DNA of 64,000 bases from Bythopirellula sp041737835 (GTDB lineage: Bacteria > Planctomycetota > Planctomycetia > Pirellulales > Lacipirellulaceae), in assembly GCA_041737835.1 (NCBI GenBank), contig JBGSQY010000021.1, one strand, 5' to 3'. The number at the start of each line of letters is the position of its first letter. The stretch's first letter is position 1. Made by a program: the position numbers and the translations under genes. Shown here one piece after another: positions 17,501 through 25,501 of this stretch. The notes under the pieces are model-generated. The model made no database searches, had not been told where the DNA came from, and saw only the letters and a list, made by a program, of their open reading frames with translations.

Positions 17501-18057
17501 CCGACGAGCACGGCCAAATGCTCGCGCAGAGTTCGCAGCGAAAACCGCGTGGCGAGCTCGATCACTTGTTCGTCGCGTTCTAGGAGCAACTGGCGCAGGC
17601 GGTCGTCGAGTGTGCGGAGTCGCAACAAGTCGGCCGTGGTTTGATCGAGCTGCTCGAATTGCGGATCGATTTCTGCTTCGACGGCGTGACTGCGTAGTAA
17701 GGCCGCACAGAAAGAATGAATGGTGCTGATGCGGGCCGTGTCGAGCGAACGCAATAGTTTTCGCCAGGCTTGCTGTTCGCTGGGATCGGTGGCTTGGTGG
17801 AGCCGTTCGTAACAGCGTTTGCGAATACGCGCCCGCATTTCGCGCGCGGCGGCGTCGGTGAAAGTGATGGCAACAAGTTCGTGCAACTCGGCCATCGGGC
17901 CGAGCGTGCGGGGATCGAGATACGAGAGGAATCGCTCGGTGAGGACGAATGTCTTGCCACAACCAGCCCCCGCGGCAAGCGACACCGACCGATCGTGCGC
18001 GGAGAGCGCGGCCTGCTGCTCGGCGGTGAGATTCAGTTTGGGAGGGGCTGTGGACAT
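14584..18057 (-). CDS. addA: ATP-dependent helicase-nuclease subunit A (AddA/UvrD-RecB family)
   Basis: 1157 aa. Walker A SLAAGAGCGKTFVLTERFL is near residue 30, Walker B LLVDEFQDTDPTQ near 385, then VGDFKQSIYRFRGAEPEV and RIMTIHNAKGLEFPLVVVPD (UvrD-type motifs). Near the C-terminus, GTLVHSLLER and LLDYKSNQ belong to a RecB-like PD-(D/E)XK nuclease. With AddB it processes double-strand breaks and loads recombinase. It follows addB by 28 bp on the same strand. Confidence 0.93.
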   Translation of the reverse strand: MSTAPPKLNLTAEQQAALSAHDRSVSLAAGAGCGKTFVLTERFLSYLDPRTLGPMAELHELVAITFTDAAAREMRARIRKRCYERLHQATDPSEQQAWRKLLRSLDTARISTIHSFCAALLRSHAVEAEIDPQFEQLDQTTADLLRLRTLDDRLRQLLLERDEQVIELATRFSLRTLREHLAVLVGENLSRVQDQWGQATPDQLITAWKQHFEKYTRRELATAFVDSPHVVTVRELCRTAQAASPELPALFTRLLEIFDTLPSSNEPAALLLELKDLARVQGGPARKKNWQDEADFEQFKNACAKIRDAIKDHPLLRPWNEEHLQEAARTGLSLLQLAADVASCYEQAKQDRNVMEFDDLMRKAHELLTEDKFVSVQKQLASSTRLLLVDEFQDTDPTQVAIVQAFCGERWREQGLFVVGDFKQSIYRFRGAEPEVSDNLRDSLPKESRLSLTTNFRSQGAILDFVNALFCDSFKNKFEPLHPSRPQLTPQPSIEFLWAIEDPTAVDDTIPPQLKGAQRQRYLEARFIAKRLAELIDSAEPLIVDRETKALRPVHPGDIAVLLRSLSDVQVYEAAFREQSLEYYLAGGHAFYAQQEIHDVLHLLRSVVSVADDLSLAGALRSPLFALEDETLFWLTTHNGSLNKALFASSLPDELTEDERAKVIHAGNVINKLRSAKDSLLVAELLNYAIELTGYDAVLLTEFLGQRKLANLHKLLEQARTLDRLNPGDVSGFVTQLTEFVTRAPKEPVAATSAAGDVIRIMTIHNAKGLEFPLVVVPDLNRKSPPTSREPIMDEKLGPLVPSLEKNATVGWDLYQLAEKHQEQDEKIRLLYVACTRAADYLILSSSLKDPHKPESEWLKFLGQRYDLSTGDCLAELPAGYATPQIRVITSEPTSTREPTARTRSADLEKLLTKTYELAKSGKGIVPPGVAPIKPQVQTRRRFSFSRLSGVLMLEQPEFTPLVESETTQPADPLAFGTLVHSLLERVPQNAPDQIKEWCEFLAPPQLNNPATLEVAAALVERFLASDRAKALATARCVQRELEFLLPWQLPKEPQAGRYLHGYIDCLYQDQQGEWHLLDYKSNQVTADGVPAAAKSYEMQMYVYALACERALGKRPIESVLCFLRPGEEYHFVWTAERTAQLDAELNHAITSLLQNT

Positions 18058-18064
18058 CGTGGCC

Positions 18065-18088
18065 CCGGACCGCGTGGCGGTCCGGCTA
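18065..18088 (-). repeat. TAGCCG-type hairpin that provides the addB stop codon
   Basis: On minus, the addB stop TAG is the first part of TAGCCGGACC; arms CCGGACCGC and GCGGTCCGG form a 9-bp perfect stem with a 3-base loop. It fills most of the 28-bp gap to addA. No T tract. Confidence 0.75.
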
Positions 18089-21000
18089 AGTGGGTGGTTG
18101 TTCGTCGGGAGTGGTGGGGTACCAAACTTTTTCTAAGCTGCGAATTTGTGCGATGCGGCAAATTTTGCTGAAGTCGCAATAGCGCGTGCATTCTTTGTTT
18201 TCGTTGTAGACCGGGAACTCTGCGGAGCGGATGCCACCGATGATTTCTTTCACGCGATCCAGAATTACTTCGTTAAGACCGGTCCAGCGCTCGGATGTGG
18301 CGAGGCCATGATCGGCAGAAGTGCGGAATTCGAGCATCGATTTGCCGCCGCTGGCAAAGCCGGTCGACTTGATACTCCAATAACCCGTGGCGAGTGCGAC
18401 GGCCCGCTGTTCGGCAAAGAGAAGTTGCTCCGCTGCGAGCGCGTACAGGGGAAGTTGCAGTTGTCGCCCGGCTTTGATTTCTTGATCCGCGAGTTTGACC
18501 TCCTGCCCCGATTTGTAGTCGATGATGTTGAAGACCGTGACGCCGTGGATGCGTCCCATGTCGACGCGATCGATTTGGCCGGTCAGTTTGATTTGCTCGG
18601 TACCGAGGTCGAGCGTGAAGGGAATTAGTGTCGAGACGGCGTCGTTCAGTGCTTCGCCGCGAGTTTTCGGGCCGAAGCGAACTTCAAAATGAGCGGGGGC
18701 AAACGGCTCTTCGAAGTTTTGCCATTGGCCGCGATAATTTATTTCTTGTTCCGCATATTGCGGAGCCCAGGCGAGAATTTCACGCCGTTCGATTTCGCGC
18801 AAGGCTTCTTCCAGCCCACGGAGCGGAGTGGCTTCGATTGCCCGCTGGAGCGCGGTGGTGAAACGCTCGATCAGATATTCGCTCGTGAGTGACGTTTCAA
18901 CGTCTTCTTGTTGATCATGCACAGCCGCGAGGACCTGATGCAACAGCGTGCCGCGACGGAGGTGATCGCTACGGAGTGTGAGTTCGGTGAGCGGTTCCAG
19001 ATGAAGAATCTGTTTTGCGAAAAATTGGTAGGGGCATGCCGCGTAGGTTTCCAGCTGGCTGGGACTCCAGAGATGCTCGCTACCAAAACGGCGTGCAATA
19101 GCAGCATGCACGATCGGGCTCGTGAGCAGGCCTTCGTAGGGACCAAAGGTTTCGCGCTTGCTGCGAGAGGCAACGCAGTGAATGCCGCGGAGGATGGCAC
19201 TGCCGAGATTTCGCGATTTAGACTCCGATGCCAATCCTGCCAACCACGCACGCTCTCCGACAAGTGCTGCGGCTGTGCTTGTTGTTCGCCACTCGCTTTG
19301 ACTTAATGGCGACATTTCCTCGGAGACCAATTCCCCGGGGGGCATCGTTATTGTTGAAATTCGAGCCGGTTCGAGTGCCCGCTCAAGTTCGATGACGAAG
19401 GGGCTGGGTGAAAGCGCTTGGCCTTTGTCGTCGAGGGCGGCGTAGCTGAGCGTCAGCGTGTCGTTCGCGCGGGTGAGGACATCGTAGAAGAGCGGCATGG
19501 ACTCGCCCGTTTGCTGTGCGGCATTTTGCTCGGCGGTCGTTGCCTCGGTGCCAAAGCGGGTGATTTCGTGCTCGGAATAGAGACGTCCGGTTGATTCGAG
19601 GCTGGAAAACGACTGCTCACTTAAGCCCGACAGAAAGACGTGCTTGGCGGAGAGATTGCGTGCGGATTCGGCGGAGAGAACGCGCACCCGCCCCACGTTT
19701 TCCGTTATGGAAGGAAGCGGTACAGCGTCCGCAACTGTTTGCCAAAGTTCCAGAAAAGTGCGGCTGCTGAGTTGTTCTTCAGCGACACCCAGTCGGTCAT
19801 CGGTTGTTTGAATCGTGCTAAGCGAGGTTTCAAATAATTGCCAATGTGTTTCGCTGGATTTGTGAATGATGCCAAAGGCCGTGAGTACGGTTTTCCAGTG
19901 TGCGACCCACTCGGTGAGCGTGGCTTTGGTGGGAAGTGTGCCGAGTAAATCGCTCCATTGCTTGAGGATCGGAGCGGCAATTACGGCGTCGCGAACGATG
20001 CGTTGCTTTTCGTGTGAAAGTTCGACATCGCTAGTAGCGAGTGCAGCCCAGCGGCGTAGTTCATCGAGGAGTAATGTCTTGCCTGCGGGAAGTTGAATCC
20101 GGCGGACCGAGCGTTCGAGAGAAGCTTGGGTGTTGTAGCTGCCATCGTCGCCCAGGGATTGCAAACCCTGGGCGTTGGAGATGAGGTCCAGCAACAGGTC
20201 GAAAGGCCAGTCGCGCTCGTGAAGCTGAAGCAATTTCGTTGCTGCGCGGGCGAGAGGGGTCGTATTCAATGGTTGACGAGAAGACAATGCGAACGGCAAA
20301 CCGAAATCAGTGAAAACTTGCGTAACTCGCCCCGCAACGTCGTGCAGCGAGGGGAACACGACTGCGATTTCATCGGCGGTGGCCGTGCCGTTGAGCAGCA
20401 TCTCTTTGACTCGGCGGGCGACTTCGCGGATTTCTCCTTGAAGGCTGTTGGCGGCGAGGATTGTTAGGCCGACCGTAGAGGCGGCAGTCTTATCGGGCAC
20501 ATCTTGGAAAATCGCTCGTTCGGCATGGGCCAAGCCGGGTGAGGTGAAGTGGGTTGCGTTGAGGAATTCGCATTGAAGTTGTGGAAAGGTTTCACGCAGG
20601 CGCGCGAGCGTGCGATCGGGCTTGTCGAAAAGCAGCGTGCGCGGGTGGCGACTATTGGCGTGCTCTGCCGGCAACGTGATGAGCAGTTCTTGGCAGTGCT
20701 CCCCTAGGATTCGCAAAAGGTCTTGCTGGGCGGTGGTGAAGTCTGCGAAGCCGTCGAGGACCACGAGGCCGAATTGGAGAGACTCCCCCCGCTTATGCGG
20801 GAGGCTCGTTTGGGTTAATTCTTCGCGTGCGGCCCAGAAGCGGCCTTCGGCGTCGTAGAGGCCGTTTTTGTACAAATGGAGTTGATAGGCCGAGTAAATG
20901 GCTGAGAAATCGCGGTCGCGGTCGGTGCGGCTTTGCTTGCGAAAATCCTCGGCCCAGATGTCCCGGCGTTTCAAGTCGGCGATCACTTCACCGACTTGGC

Positions 21001-21382
21001 GGATGAAACCGGGGGTGCGGGCTACGGTTGCGTAGTGGCGAAGTTGCTTGGTCGCGGCCAGTTCTCGGATGAGCAGGGTGAGGATCCGCTGCTTTTCGAG
21101 GACATTGATTGCCCTTATGCGGCGGCCTCCGCGGGCAATCAGTTCCTCGGCGAGCATGGCAAATGTGGTAGTGCGGGGAGTGAGCAGTGCTCCCGCGGTA
21201 TCTTGGGCCAAACGGTCGCGTATGGCGCTCACCGCCGAGGAGGTGGGGCCGATCCAGACCCCTTCGGGCTGTGTCAGGTCGGCGAGCCAAGTTTGGAGAA
21301 ACTGCCGGTAGCGGGCGAGCGCACGGTCGGTTTTGCCCGAACGGGCGGGGCCGAGGATCAGGTTGACCGAGCGGGTTGGCAC
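18086..21382 (-). CDS. addB: Helicase-exonuclease subunit AddB-like, Fe-S nuclease
   Basis: 1098 aa from a GTG at 21382. The P-loop LILGPARSGKTDRALARY is at residues 9-26. The C-terminal nuclease has YAACPYQFFAKQIL, then GQIDRVD and NIIDYKSGQ (RecB-type Asp and DYK), then NKECTRYCDFSKICR, giving the four-cysteine iron-sulfur pattern of AddB. It partners AddA in break resection. Two segments of the protein are encoded by hairpin repeats: SNAQGLQSLGDD near residue 405 and SLPHKRGES near residue 195. Confidence 0.88.
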   Translation of the reverse strand: MPTRSVNLILGPARSGKTDRALARYRQFLQTWLADLTQPEGVWIGPTSSAVSAIRDRLAQDTAGALLTPRTTTFAMLAEELIARGGRRIRAINVLEKQRILTLLIRELAATKQLRHYATVARTPGFIRQVGEVIADLKRRDIWAEDFRKQSRTDRDRDFSAIYSAYQLHLYKNGLYDAEGRFWAAREELTQTSLPHKRGESLQFGLVVLDGFADFTTAQQDLLRILGEHCQELLITLPAEHANSRHPRTLLFDKPDRTLARLRETFPQLQCEFLNATHFTSPGLAHAERAIFQDVPDKTAASTVGLTILAANSLQGEIREVARRVKEMLLNGTATADEIAVVFPSLHDVAGRVTQVFTDFGLPFALSSRQPLNTTPLARAATKLLQLHERDWPFDLLLDLISNAQGLQSLGDDGSYNTQASLERSVRRIQLPAGKTLLLDELRRWAALATSDVELSHEKQRIVRDAVIAAPILKQWSDLLGTLPTKATLTEWVAHWKTVLTAFGIIHKSSETHWQLFETSLSTIQTTDDRLGVAEEQLSSRTFLELWQTVADAVPLPSITENVGRVRVLSAESARNLSAKHVFLSGLSEQSFSSLESTGRLYSEHEITRFGTEATTAEQNAAQQTGESMPLFYDVLTRANDTLTLSYAALDDKGQALSPSPFVIELERALEPARISTITMPPGELVSEEMSPLSQSEWRTTSTAAALVGERAWLAGLASESKSRNLGSAILRGIHCVASRSKRETFGPYEGLLTSPIVHAAIARRFGSEHLWSPSQLETYAACPYQFFAKQILHLEPLTELTLRSDHLRRGTLLHQVLAAVHDQQEDVETSLTSEYLIERFTTALQRAIEATPLRGLEEALREIERREILAWAPQYAEQEINYRGQWQNFEEPFAPAHFEVRFGPKTRGEALNDAVSTLIPFTLDLGTEQIKLTGQIDRVDMGRIHGVTVFNIIDYKSGQEVKLADQEIKAGRQLQLPLYALAAEQLLFAEQRAVALATGYWSIKSTGFASGGKSMLEFRTSADHGLATSERWTGLNEVILDRVKEIIGGIRSAEFPVYNENKECTRYCDFSKICRIAQIRSLEKVWYPTTPDEQPPT
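20149..20174 (-). repeat. 26-bp CGCCCAGGG/CCCTGGGCG hairpin inside addB
   Basis: A 9-bp perfect stem with a TTTGCAAT loop (read on minus), in frame inside addB and encoding NAQGLQSLG. Read in the gene's direction it matches the intergenic hairpin at 25504-25529 at 23 of 26 positions. Confidence 0.75.
20783..20805 (-). repeat. CCCGC-ATAA-GCGGG hairpin inside addB
   Basis: A 5-bp stem (CCCGC / GCGGG) with loop ATAA on minus, extended by CTCC/GGAG-like flanks. It encodes SLPHKRGES within addB. The shape resembles short hairpin repeats seen in planctomycete genomes, but no second copy was found in this window. Confidence 0.45.
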
Positions 21383-21841
21383 GCGGGGGAAGTCCTTTTT
21401 GCAACGAATGTTATGATTTCTTGTGGCATTGGTCGCTTAAGCGACCCGTCCGGGGGCTCTTGTCGGGTCGTGCGGGTTGGCCCATCCTCCCCGGAATAAC
21501 TTATCCGATTCGCCTGCGGAAGTCGCCCATTTGATTGACAGCGTAACTCTTTTTCGCGTAAACTATTAAGTGTATTTTAGTCCCTGGGCAGATGGGAGGC
21601 ACCTCGCCGTTCTGGCGTCTCAATCGAGACCGGCACGCGCATTGGGTATGTCGCTTGACTCTGAGTTGGGATGGACACGTTATGTCTTCGCTAAGACATA
21701 ATGGGTCCAAGTACGATCGAGCGCGCTGGACCTATCGAAGTGTTTTCCTTTCTCAATGGGGACAGCCCACGCTTATTTTTGTGGGCCATTTTTTGTTGTC
21801 TTATTTTTTCTCATTCCTTTTTTTCTGGAGGAGGCATCATT
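21383..21841. other. Intergenic region with leader of the DUF1559 gene
   Basis: 459 bp between divergently read addB and the DUF1559 gene. AT-rich sequence near 21537-21580 is a likely promoter area. A terminator-like hairpin sits at 21765-21795, only about 47 bp before the start codon. No gene is supported here. Confidence 0.45.
21765..21795 (+). promoter_or_regulatory. Terminator-like hairpin in the DUF1559 leader
   Basis: GCCCAC (21765-21770) pairs with GTGGGC (21781-21786) across a 10-base loop and is followed by CATTTTTTG. As no gene ends here on plus, it may work as an attenuator, or may end an unseen small RNA. Confidence 0.5.
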
Positions 21842-23182
21842 ATGGATGCGAAGCAAACGAAACGAGGTTTTACCCTCGTAGAATTGCTGGTGGTGATTGC
21901 CATCATCGGCATTCTGGTGGCATTGTTGCTACCGGCGATTCAAGCTGCTCGCGAAGCGGCTCGTCGCAACTCGTGCTTGAATAACATCAAGCAGATCAGC
22001 CTGGCGACACACAACTTTGCGGATCGTAGGAAGGCTTTCCCGTTCGCGTCGACCGGGTTCTTTCAAGGTCGGCAAGCTCCTAATAACGCGGGGCCGGCCT
22101 TGGCGGGTGGTCAGCGCGATGGTTACAGCTGGTTGTTCCAGTTGCTGCCTGAAATGGAACTCAACAACCTGTATGACCGTACTCGTAATTCAACCACCGT
22201 TGTCACAAGTGCAACGGCCGTTGGTAACGGTAACGGTTCCAACAAGTTGCGGATCGGCCCATTTGGTTTGGATGCCCCGAATGACGAAGTCGCTGTATTA
22301 GCTGCTGGTAATGTTCCCTCGGGTCAAAACGGTGGTGCTTATCAGCAACAAGTCGAAGCTTTTATCTGCCCCAGCTTCCCTGGCAACAACGAAGCGAAAG
22401 GGACCTTTCGCACCGGTTTGACCAAGGTTGCCGTGGGTAATTACGTGGCGATCCCGTCAACCCACTACAATGCCGATGGTTCGACCTCTGGTAACACCCG
22501 TGCCTCGGATACTGGCGCCACAGCTGGTAGTCTTTACGACAGCATGACCAGTGCCACGGCCTTTAAACAACTAGCTGGTAATGGCGTGATCGTCTTTCCT
22601 CAAAACACCGTCAACGACACCTTGGTCAACGGCGGTGCCGCGGTCAGCATTTTTGCTCTACAGCGTCAGCCGACGGCGGTGACATTTGCTGGTATCCGTG
22701 ATGGTACGGCCAACACGGTTTTGTTCTCCGAATCGAAGGAAGAAACCTTTGCCTCCTGGATCAGCGGTTTGAGCATGTATGTGGTGGCTGTCGATCCAAA
22801 TAACGGTGGTGAGGATATCCTGAAGGTTCAGCCTACGACGGGTTCCACTACGCCTGCGATGTTAGGCTGGTTGGTTAGCTCGGACGGTCGGTTGGCATTG
22901 AATGTTGGTAACGACGTCAAGCGTCTGGGTGGTGTGAATGGTCAAGGCCCCCCTGTCGTCGACGATGCCCAGAACAACATCTACGCTAAGCCTTGGGTGC
23001 ATCAACCCACGGGCAACTCGGTCAGCGGTGCCCGTATCTTTGGCCCTTCCAGCGGTCATCCTGGTACGATTCAGCATGCGTTTGCTGATGCCCACGGCAA
23101 GAGCATCAATGAAGACGTTGATCCCAACACGTACGTACGTATCTGCACCCGTGCTGGCAACGAAGTTGTTGAACTTCCGTAA
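21842..23182 (+). CDS. DUF1559 protein with type IV pilin-like N-terminus
   Basis: 446 aa from the ATG at 21842, with GGAGGAGG about 10 bases upstream. The start KRGFTLVELLVVIAIIGIL is a class III prepilin signal, cleaved before Phe, with Glu at +5, followed by the DUF1559 hallmark LLLPAIQAAREAARR. The C-terminal part has the family's FADAHGKSINEDVD-like end. These proteins are very numerous in planctomycetes; they are thought to be exported pseudopilin-like surface proteins, roles largely unknown. It stands alone between a leader hairpin and a strong terminator. Confidence 0.92.
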   Translation: MDAKQTKRGFTLVELLVVIAIIGILVALLLPAIQAAREAARRNSCLNNIKQISLATHNFADRRKAFPFASTGFFQGRQAPNNAGPALAGGQRDGYSWLFQLLPEMELNNLYDRTRNSTTVVTSATAVGNGNGSNKLRIGPFGLDAPNDEVAVLAAGNVPSGQNGGAYQQQVEAFICPSFPGNNEAKGTFRTGLTKVAVGNYVAIPSTHYNADGSTSGNTRASDTGATAGSLYDSMTSATAFKQLAGNGVIVFPQNTVNDTLVNGGAAVSIFALQRQPTAVTFAGIRDGTANTVLFSESKEETFASWISGLSMYVVAVDPNNGGEDILKVQPTTGSTTPAMLGWLVSSDGRLALNVGNDVKRLGGVNGQGPPVVDDAQNNIYAKPWVHQPTGNSVSGARIFGPSSGHPGTIQHAFADAHGKSINEDVDPNTYVRICTRAGNEVVELP

Positions 23183-23210
23183 TGTTGGATTGTTGATTTA
23201 AGTTAACGAA

Positions 23211-23250
23211 CGTCGTGGTGCGATTACGGTTGCACCACGGCGTTTTTTTG
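23211..23250 (+). terminator. Intrinsic terminator of the DUF1559 gene
   Basis: CGTCGTGGTGC (23211-23221) pairs with GCACCACGGCG (23232-23242), an 11-bp stem with one G-U pair, followed by seven T residues. Confidence 0.9.
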
Positions 23251-23272
23251 TTTTGAGAGTGATGAAAGATCT

Positions 23273-23605
23273 ATGGGAAACGAATTCGAAATATCACCTG
23301 CCGATGTGAAGGCGAAGCTGGAGCGGGGCGAGGCATTTTTGTTATTGGATGTGCGTGAAGAGGATGAGTACGCGATCACGAACATTGCTGAGGCCAAGCT
23401 GCTGCCGATGAGCCAAATCGGCGAGAGGGTTGCCGAGATTCAGGCGTGGAAGGATCAGTCGATCGTCGTGCATTGCCACAAAGGGGTCCGCAGCCTGCGG
23501 GTGACGCATTGGCTGAAGAACGAAGGCTTTCAGGACGTGCAGTCGATGGCCGGGGGGATCGAGGCGTGGTCGTTGGAGATCGATCCGGAAGTGCCGCGGT
23601 ACTGA
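23273..23605 (+). CDS. Rhodanese-domain protein
   Basis: 110 aa, a single rhodanese domain without signal peptide. LLLDVREEDEY is the conserved first motif. The active-site Cys68 lies in the loop HCHKGVRS, and MAGGIEAWS is the typical C-terminal block. Such proteins carry persulfide sulfur in the cytoplasm, for example in thiolation pathways. The six-residue loop fits sulfurtransferases rather than phosphatases. No partner gene lies next to it, so the acceptor is unknown. Confidence 0.92.
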   Translation: MGNEFEISPADVKAKLERGEAFLLLDVREEDEYAITNIAEAKLLPMSQIGERVAEIQAWKDQSIVVHCHKGVRSLRVTHWLKNEGFQDVQSMAGGIEAWSLEIDPEVPRY

Positions 23606-23610
23606 AACCA

Positions 23611-23683
23611 AAGGCGGAGGGTGGAAGGGGGAAGGCGGAAATGAAAATCTGCCTTCCCCCTTCCGCCTTCCCCCTTCCCCCTT
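23611..23683. repeat. Polypurine/polypyrimidine inverted repeat
   Basis: GGAAGGGGGAAGGCGGAA (23623-23640) has a perfect 18-bp inverted match within the pyrimidine-rich 23651-23683, separated by about 20 bases. Both arms are built from GGAAGG-type units. It lies between the rhodanese gene and tRNA-Leu and may act as a terminator hairpin, although the T tract is weak. Confidence 0.7.
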
Positions 23684-23700
23684 ACAATATGTTGTTTCCA

Positions 23701-23784
23701 GCCGGAGTGGCGGAATTGGCAGACGCGCATGGTTCAGGTCCATGTGCCCGCAAGGGCGTGCAGGTTCAAGTCCTGTCTCCGGTA
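23701..23784 (+). tRNA. tRNA-Leu (anticodon CAG)
   Basis: 84 bases. Acceptor arms GCCGGAG and CTCCGGT (G-U at 1-72, as also in some E. coli tRNA-Leu), D-arm GGCGGAATTGGCAGACGC, anticodon stem CATGG/CCATG with loop TTCAGGT, long variable arm TGCCCGCAAGGGCGT, and T-arm CAGGTTCAAGTCCTG. The discriminator is A. CCA is not encoded. A T-rich tract follows directly. Confidence 0.95.
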
Positions 23785-23797
23785 CTTTTTTTATTTT

Positions 23798-23840
23798 CCG
23801 AGTCGGGACGACTTATTACCGAGCCGGGACGACTCGGCTA
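23798..23840 (-). repeat. Tandem TAGCCG-type hairpin repeat with the stop of the radical SAM gene
   Basis: Two head-to-tail units of 21 and 22 bp (CCGAGTCGGGACGACTTATT and CCGAGCCGGGACGACTCGGC starts). Read on minus, the stop TAG of the radical SAM gene opens TAGCCGAGTCG, whose CCGAG arm pairs with CTCGG. It lies between tRNA-Leu and the gene end. Confidence 0.7.
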
Positions 23841-24878
23841 AATGATGGTGGTGTGCAGTTTGCCTTGCCAGGTATCGCGGCGGAGGAACTCGGCTTCGAT
23901 CGCGCGTTTGACTGCGGCTTTGTCGAGGCACCAGGATGGTCCGACAAAATAATCGGGCGGGGCATCGCCGCTGATTCTTTCCACGACCATCGTCGCCGGT
24001 AGCAGTTCCAGAAAATCGACCACCGTGCGGACGTAGTCGTCGTGACCCATCAGAGTCACTTCACCCGCGGCGACTTGTTCGGCCAGCCGGGTGTTTTTTA
24101 CGCAATAGAGATTGTTAATCTTCACCGCGTCGATGTTCACGCGGGCGAGTTCTCGGGCCGTCGCGAGCATGTCGTCGTGCGATTCGCCGGGGAGGCCCAG
24201 CATGACGTGGGCGCAAATCTCGAAGCCGCGGTTCTTGCTCCGCTCGACCGCGTCGAGAAATGAATCGTGGTGATGCCCACGGTTCATCCAGTCGAGGGAC
24301 CGGTCGTGCATGGTCTGCATGCCATATTCAACCGAAACATAAGTCCGCGCGGCGAGCTCTTCCAAGAGATCAAGGACTTCATTGGGAACACAGTCGCTGC
24401 GAGTGCCGATTGCGAGCCCCACGACTTTGGGGTGCAACAGGGCTTCTTCGTAGAGCCCACGCAGTCGCTCGACGGGGGCGTAGGTATTGGTGGCGGGCTG
24501 GAAGTAGGCCAGGAAATGCTCACAGTTCTTGTAGCGATTTCGCATCCTCAGGATGCTTTGATCAATCTGGCCAAGAATCCCCGCCCGAGGAAGCCGACGG
24601 CTGGGGCTGAAGCTGCGGTTGTCGCAAAAGGTACACCCCCCCTTGGCCACGGTGCCGTCGACGTTGGGGCAGGTGAATCCCGCATCGAGACTCACCTTCT
24701 GGACTCGGTGTTGAAACCGCTGGGCAAGGGCGTGATTGTAGGAGTAATAGCGAAGTCCGGAATCGCGCCAGGATAGCAGTAAATCCCTACCAGGTATTGA
24801 GTTAGTTGACGACACGGGAGAGACTGCGTAAAGTAAAGACTGGCCAGATGGGTATTTTTCGAGACGGTTTACGCCCAT
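23838..24878 (-). CDS. Radical SAM protein (TIGR01212/YhcC-like)
   Basis: 346 aa from the ATG at 24878. The first 35 residues look unlike the family, which normally starts near WRDSGLRYYSYN; no better start codon is visible. FTCPNVDGTVAKGGCTFC holds the radical-SAM iron-sulfur cysteines in the CPN-DGT-GGCTFC arrangement typical of YhcC-type proteins. Further blocks are FLAYFQPATNTYAP, GLAIGTRSDCVP and VSVEYGMQTMHDRSLDWMNR. The reaction of this family is not firmly known. It is divergent from the FHA gene, with 95 bp between the starts. Confidence 0.88.
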   Translation of the reverse strand: MGVNRLEKYPSGQSLLYAVSPVSSTNSIPGRDLLLSWRDSGLRYYSYNHALAQRFQHRVQKVSLDAGFTCPNVDGTVAKGGCTFCDNRSFSPSRRLPRAGILGQIDQSILRMRNRYKNCEHFLAYFQPATNTYAPVERLRGLYEEALLHPKVVGLAIGTRSDCVPNEVLDLLEELAARTYVSVEYGMQTMHDRSLDWMNRGHHHDSFLDAVERSKNRGFEICAHVMLGLPGESHDDMLATARELARVNIDAVKINNLYCVKNTRLAEQVAAGEVTLMGHDDYVRTVVDFLELLPATMVVERISGDAPPDYFVGPSWCLDKAAVKRAIEAEFLRRDTWQGKLHTTII

Positions 24879-24973
24879 TGTTTATTTCCAGGGCGACGCC
24901 GACTCACCGTTATTATTTTATTGTTTTCACCCATCATCGGGGCGAGACACGTTTTCCACAAGAGTATAACAAC

Positions 24974-25468
24974 ATGTATGGTGAACTAACTCCGCTGGGC
25001 GGCGGGGACCCCATTCCGTTGTTGAAGAAACAACTGCTAGTGGGTCGCCGCGAAAGCTGTGACATCGTATTGCGGTTTGACAATGTTTCGGCTCACCATT
25101 GTCGCCTGATGGTTAACGGCGGCTATTGGTACATCCGAGACATGAACAGCCGCAACGGCGTCAAAGTCAACGGCATCAAGGTTCAGGAGAAACGGATCGA
25201 TCCGGGCGACACTTTGTCGGTCGCCAAGCATGATTACGAGATCGACTACTCTCCGGCCGACTTAGGTGCCGTGGGTCCGCCACCCGCCGACGATCTGCCG
25301 AACGAAATCATGACCGAATCGCTCTTGTCGCGAGCCGGCTTGAAATCGTCGGAGCCCGCCGCAGGACGGGGTCAGCAATTTGCTGGCAAAAAGGCTGACG
25401 GCAGTTTCCGCCGCTACGACGTGCTCGATGACAAGGAGCAACTCAAGATGCCGGATCGTCCGGTTTGA
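24974..25468 (+). CDS. FHA-domain protein
   Basis: 164 aa from the ATG at 24974; the frame is open from 24806, but the FHA domain starts right after this Met. LLVGRRESCDIVLRFDNVSA, HHCRL and DMNSRNGVKVNGIKV carry the GR, S-x-x-H and SRNG phosphothreonine-binding motifs (residues about 20-75). The remaining 80 residues are polar and probably flexible. It binds phosphorylated partners in the cytoplasm; no kinase gene is nearby. A hairpin follows at 25502-25531. Confidence 0.85.
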   Translation: MYGELTPLGGGDPIPLLKKQLLVGRRESCDIVLRFDNVSAHHCRLMVNGGYWYIRDMNSRNGVKVNGIKVQEKRIDPGDTLSVAKHDYEIDYSPADLGAVGPPPADDLPNEIMTESLLSRAGLKSSEPAAGRGQQFAGKKADGSFRRYDVLDDKEQLKMPDRPV

Positions 25469-25501
25469 GCTATTTCCAAGCATTGAGCATTTGAAAATTG
25501 A

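Noticed and set aside
23446..23841. 131-aa open frame on plus
   Set aside because: It runs through the rhodanese gene, the purine repeat and tRNA-Leu, so it cannot be a real gene.
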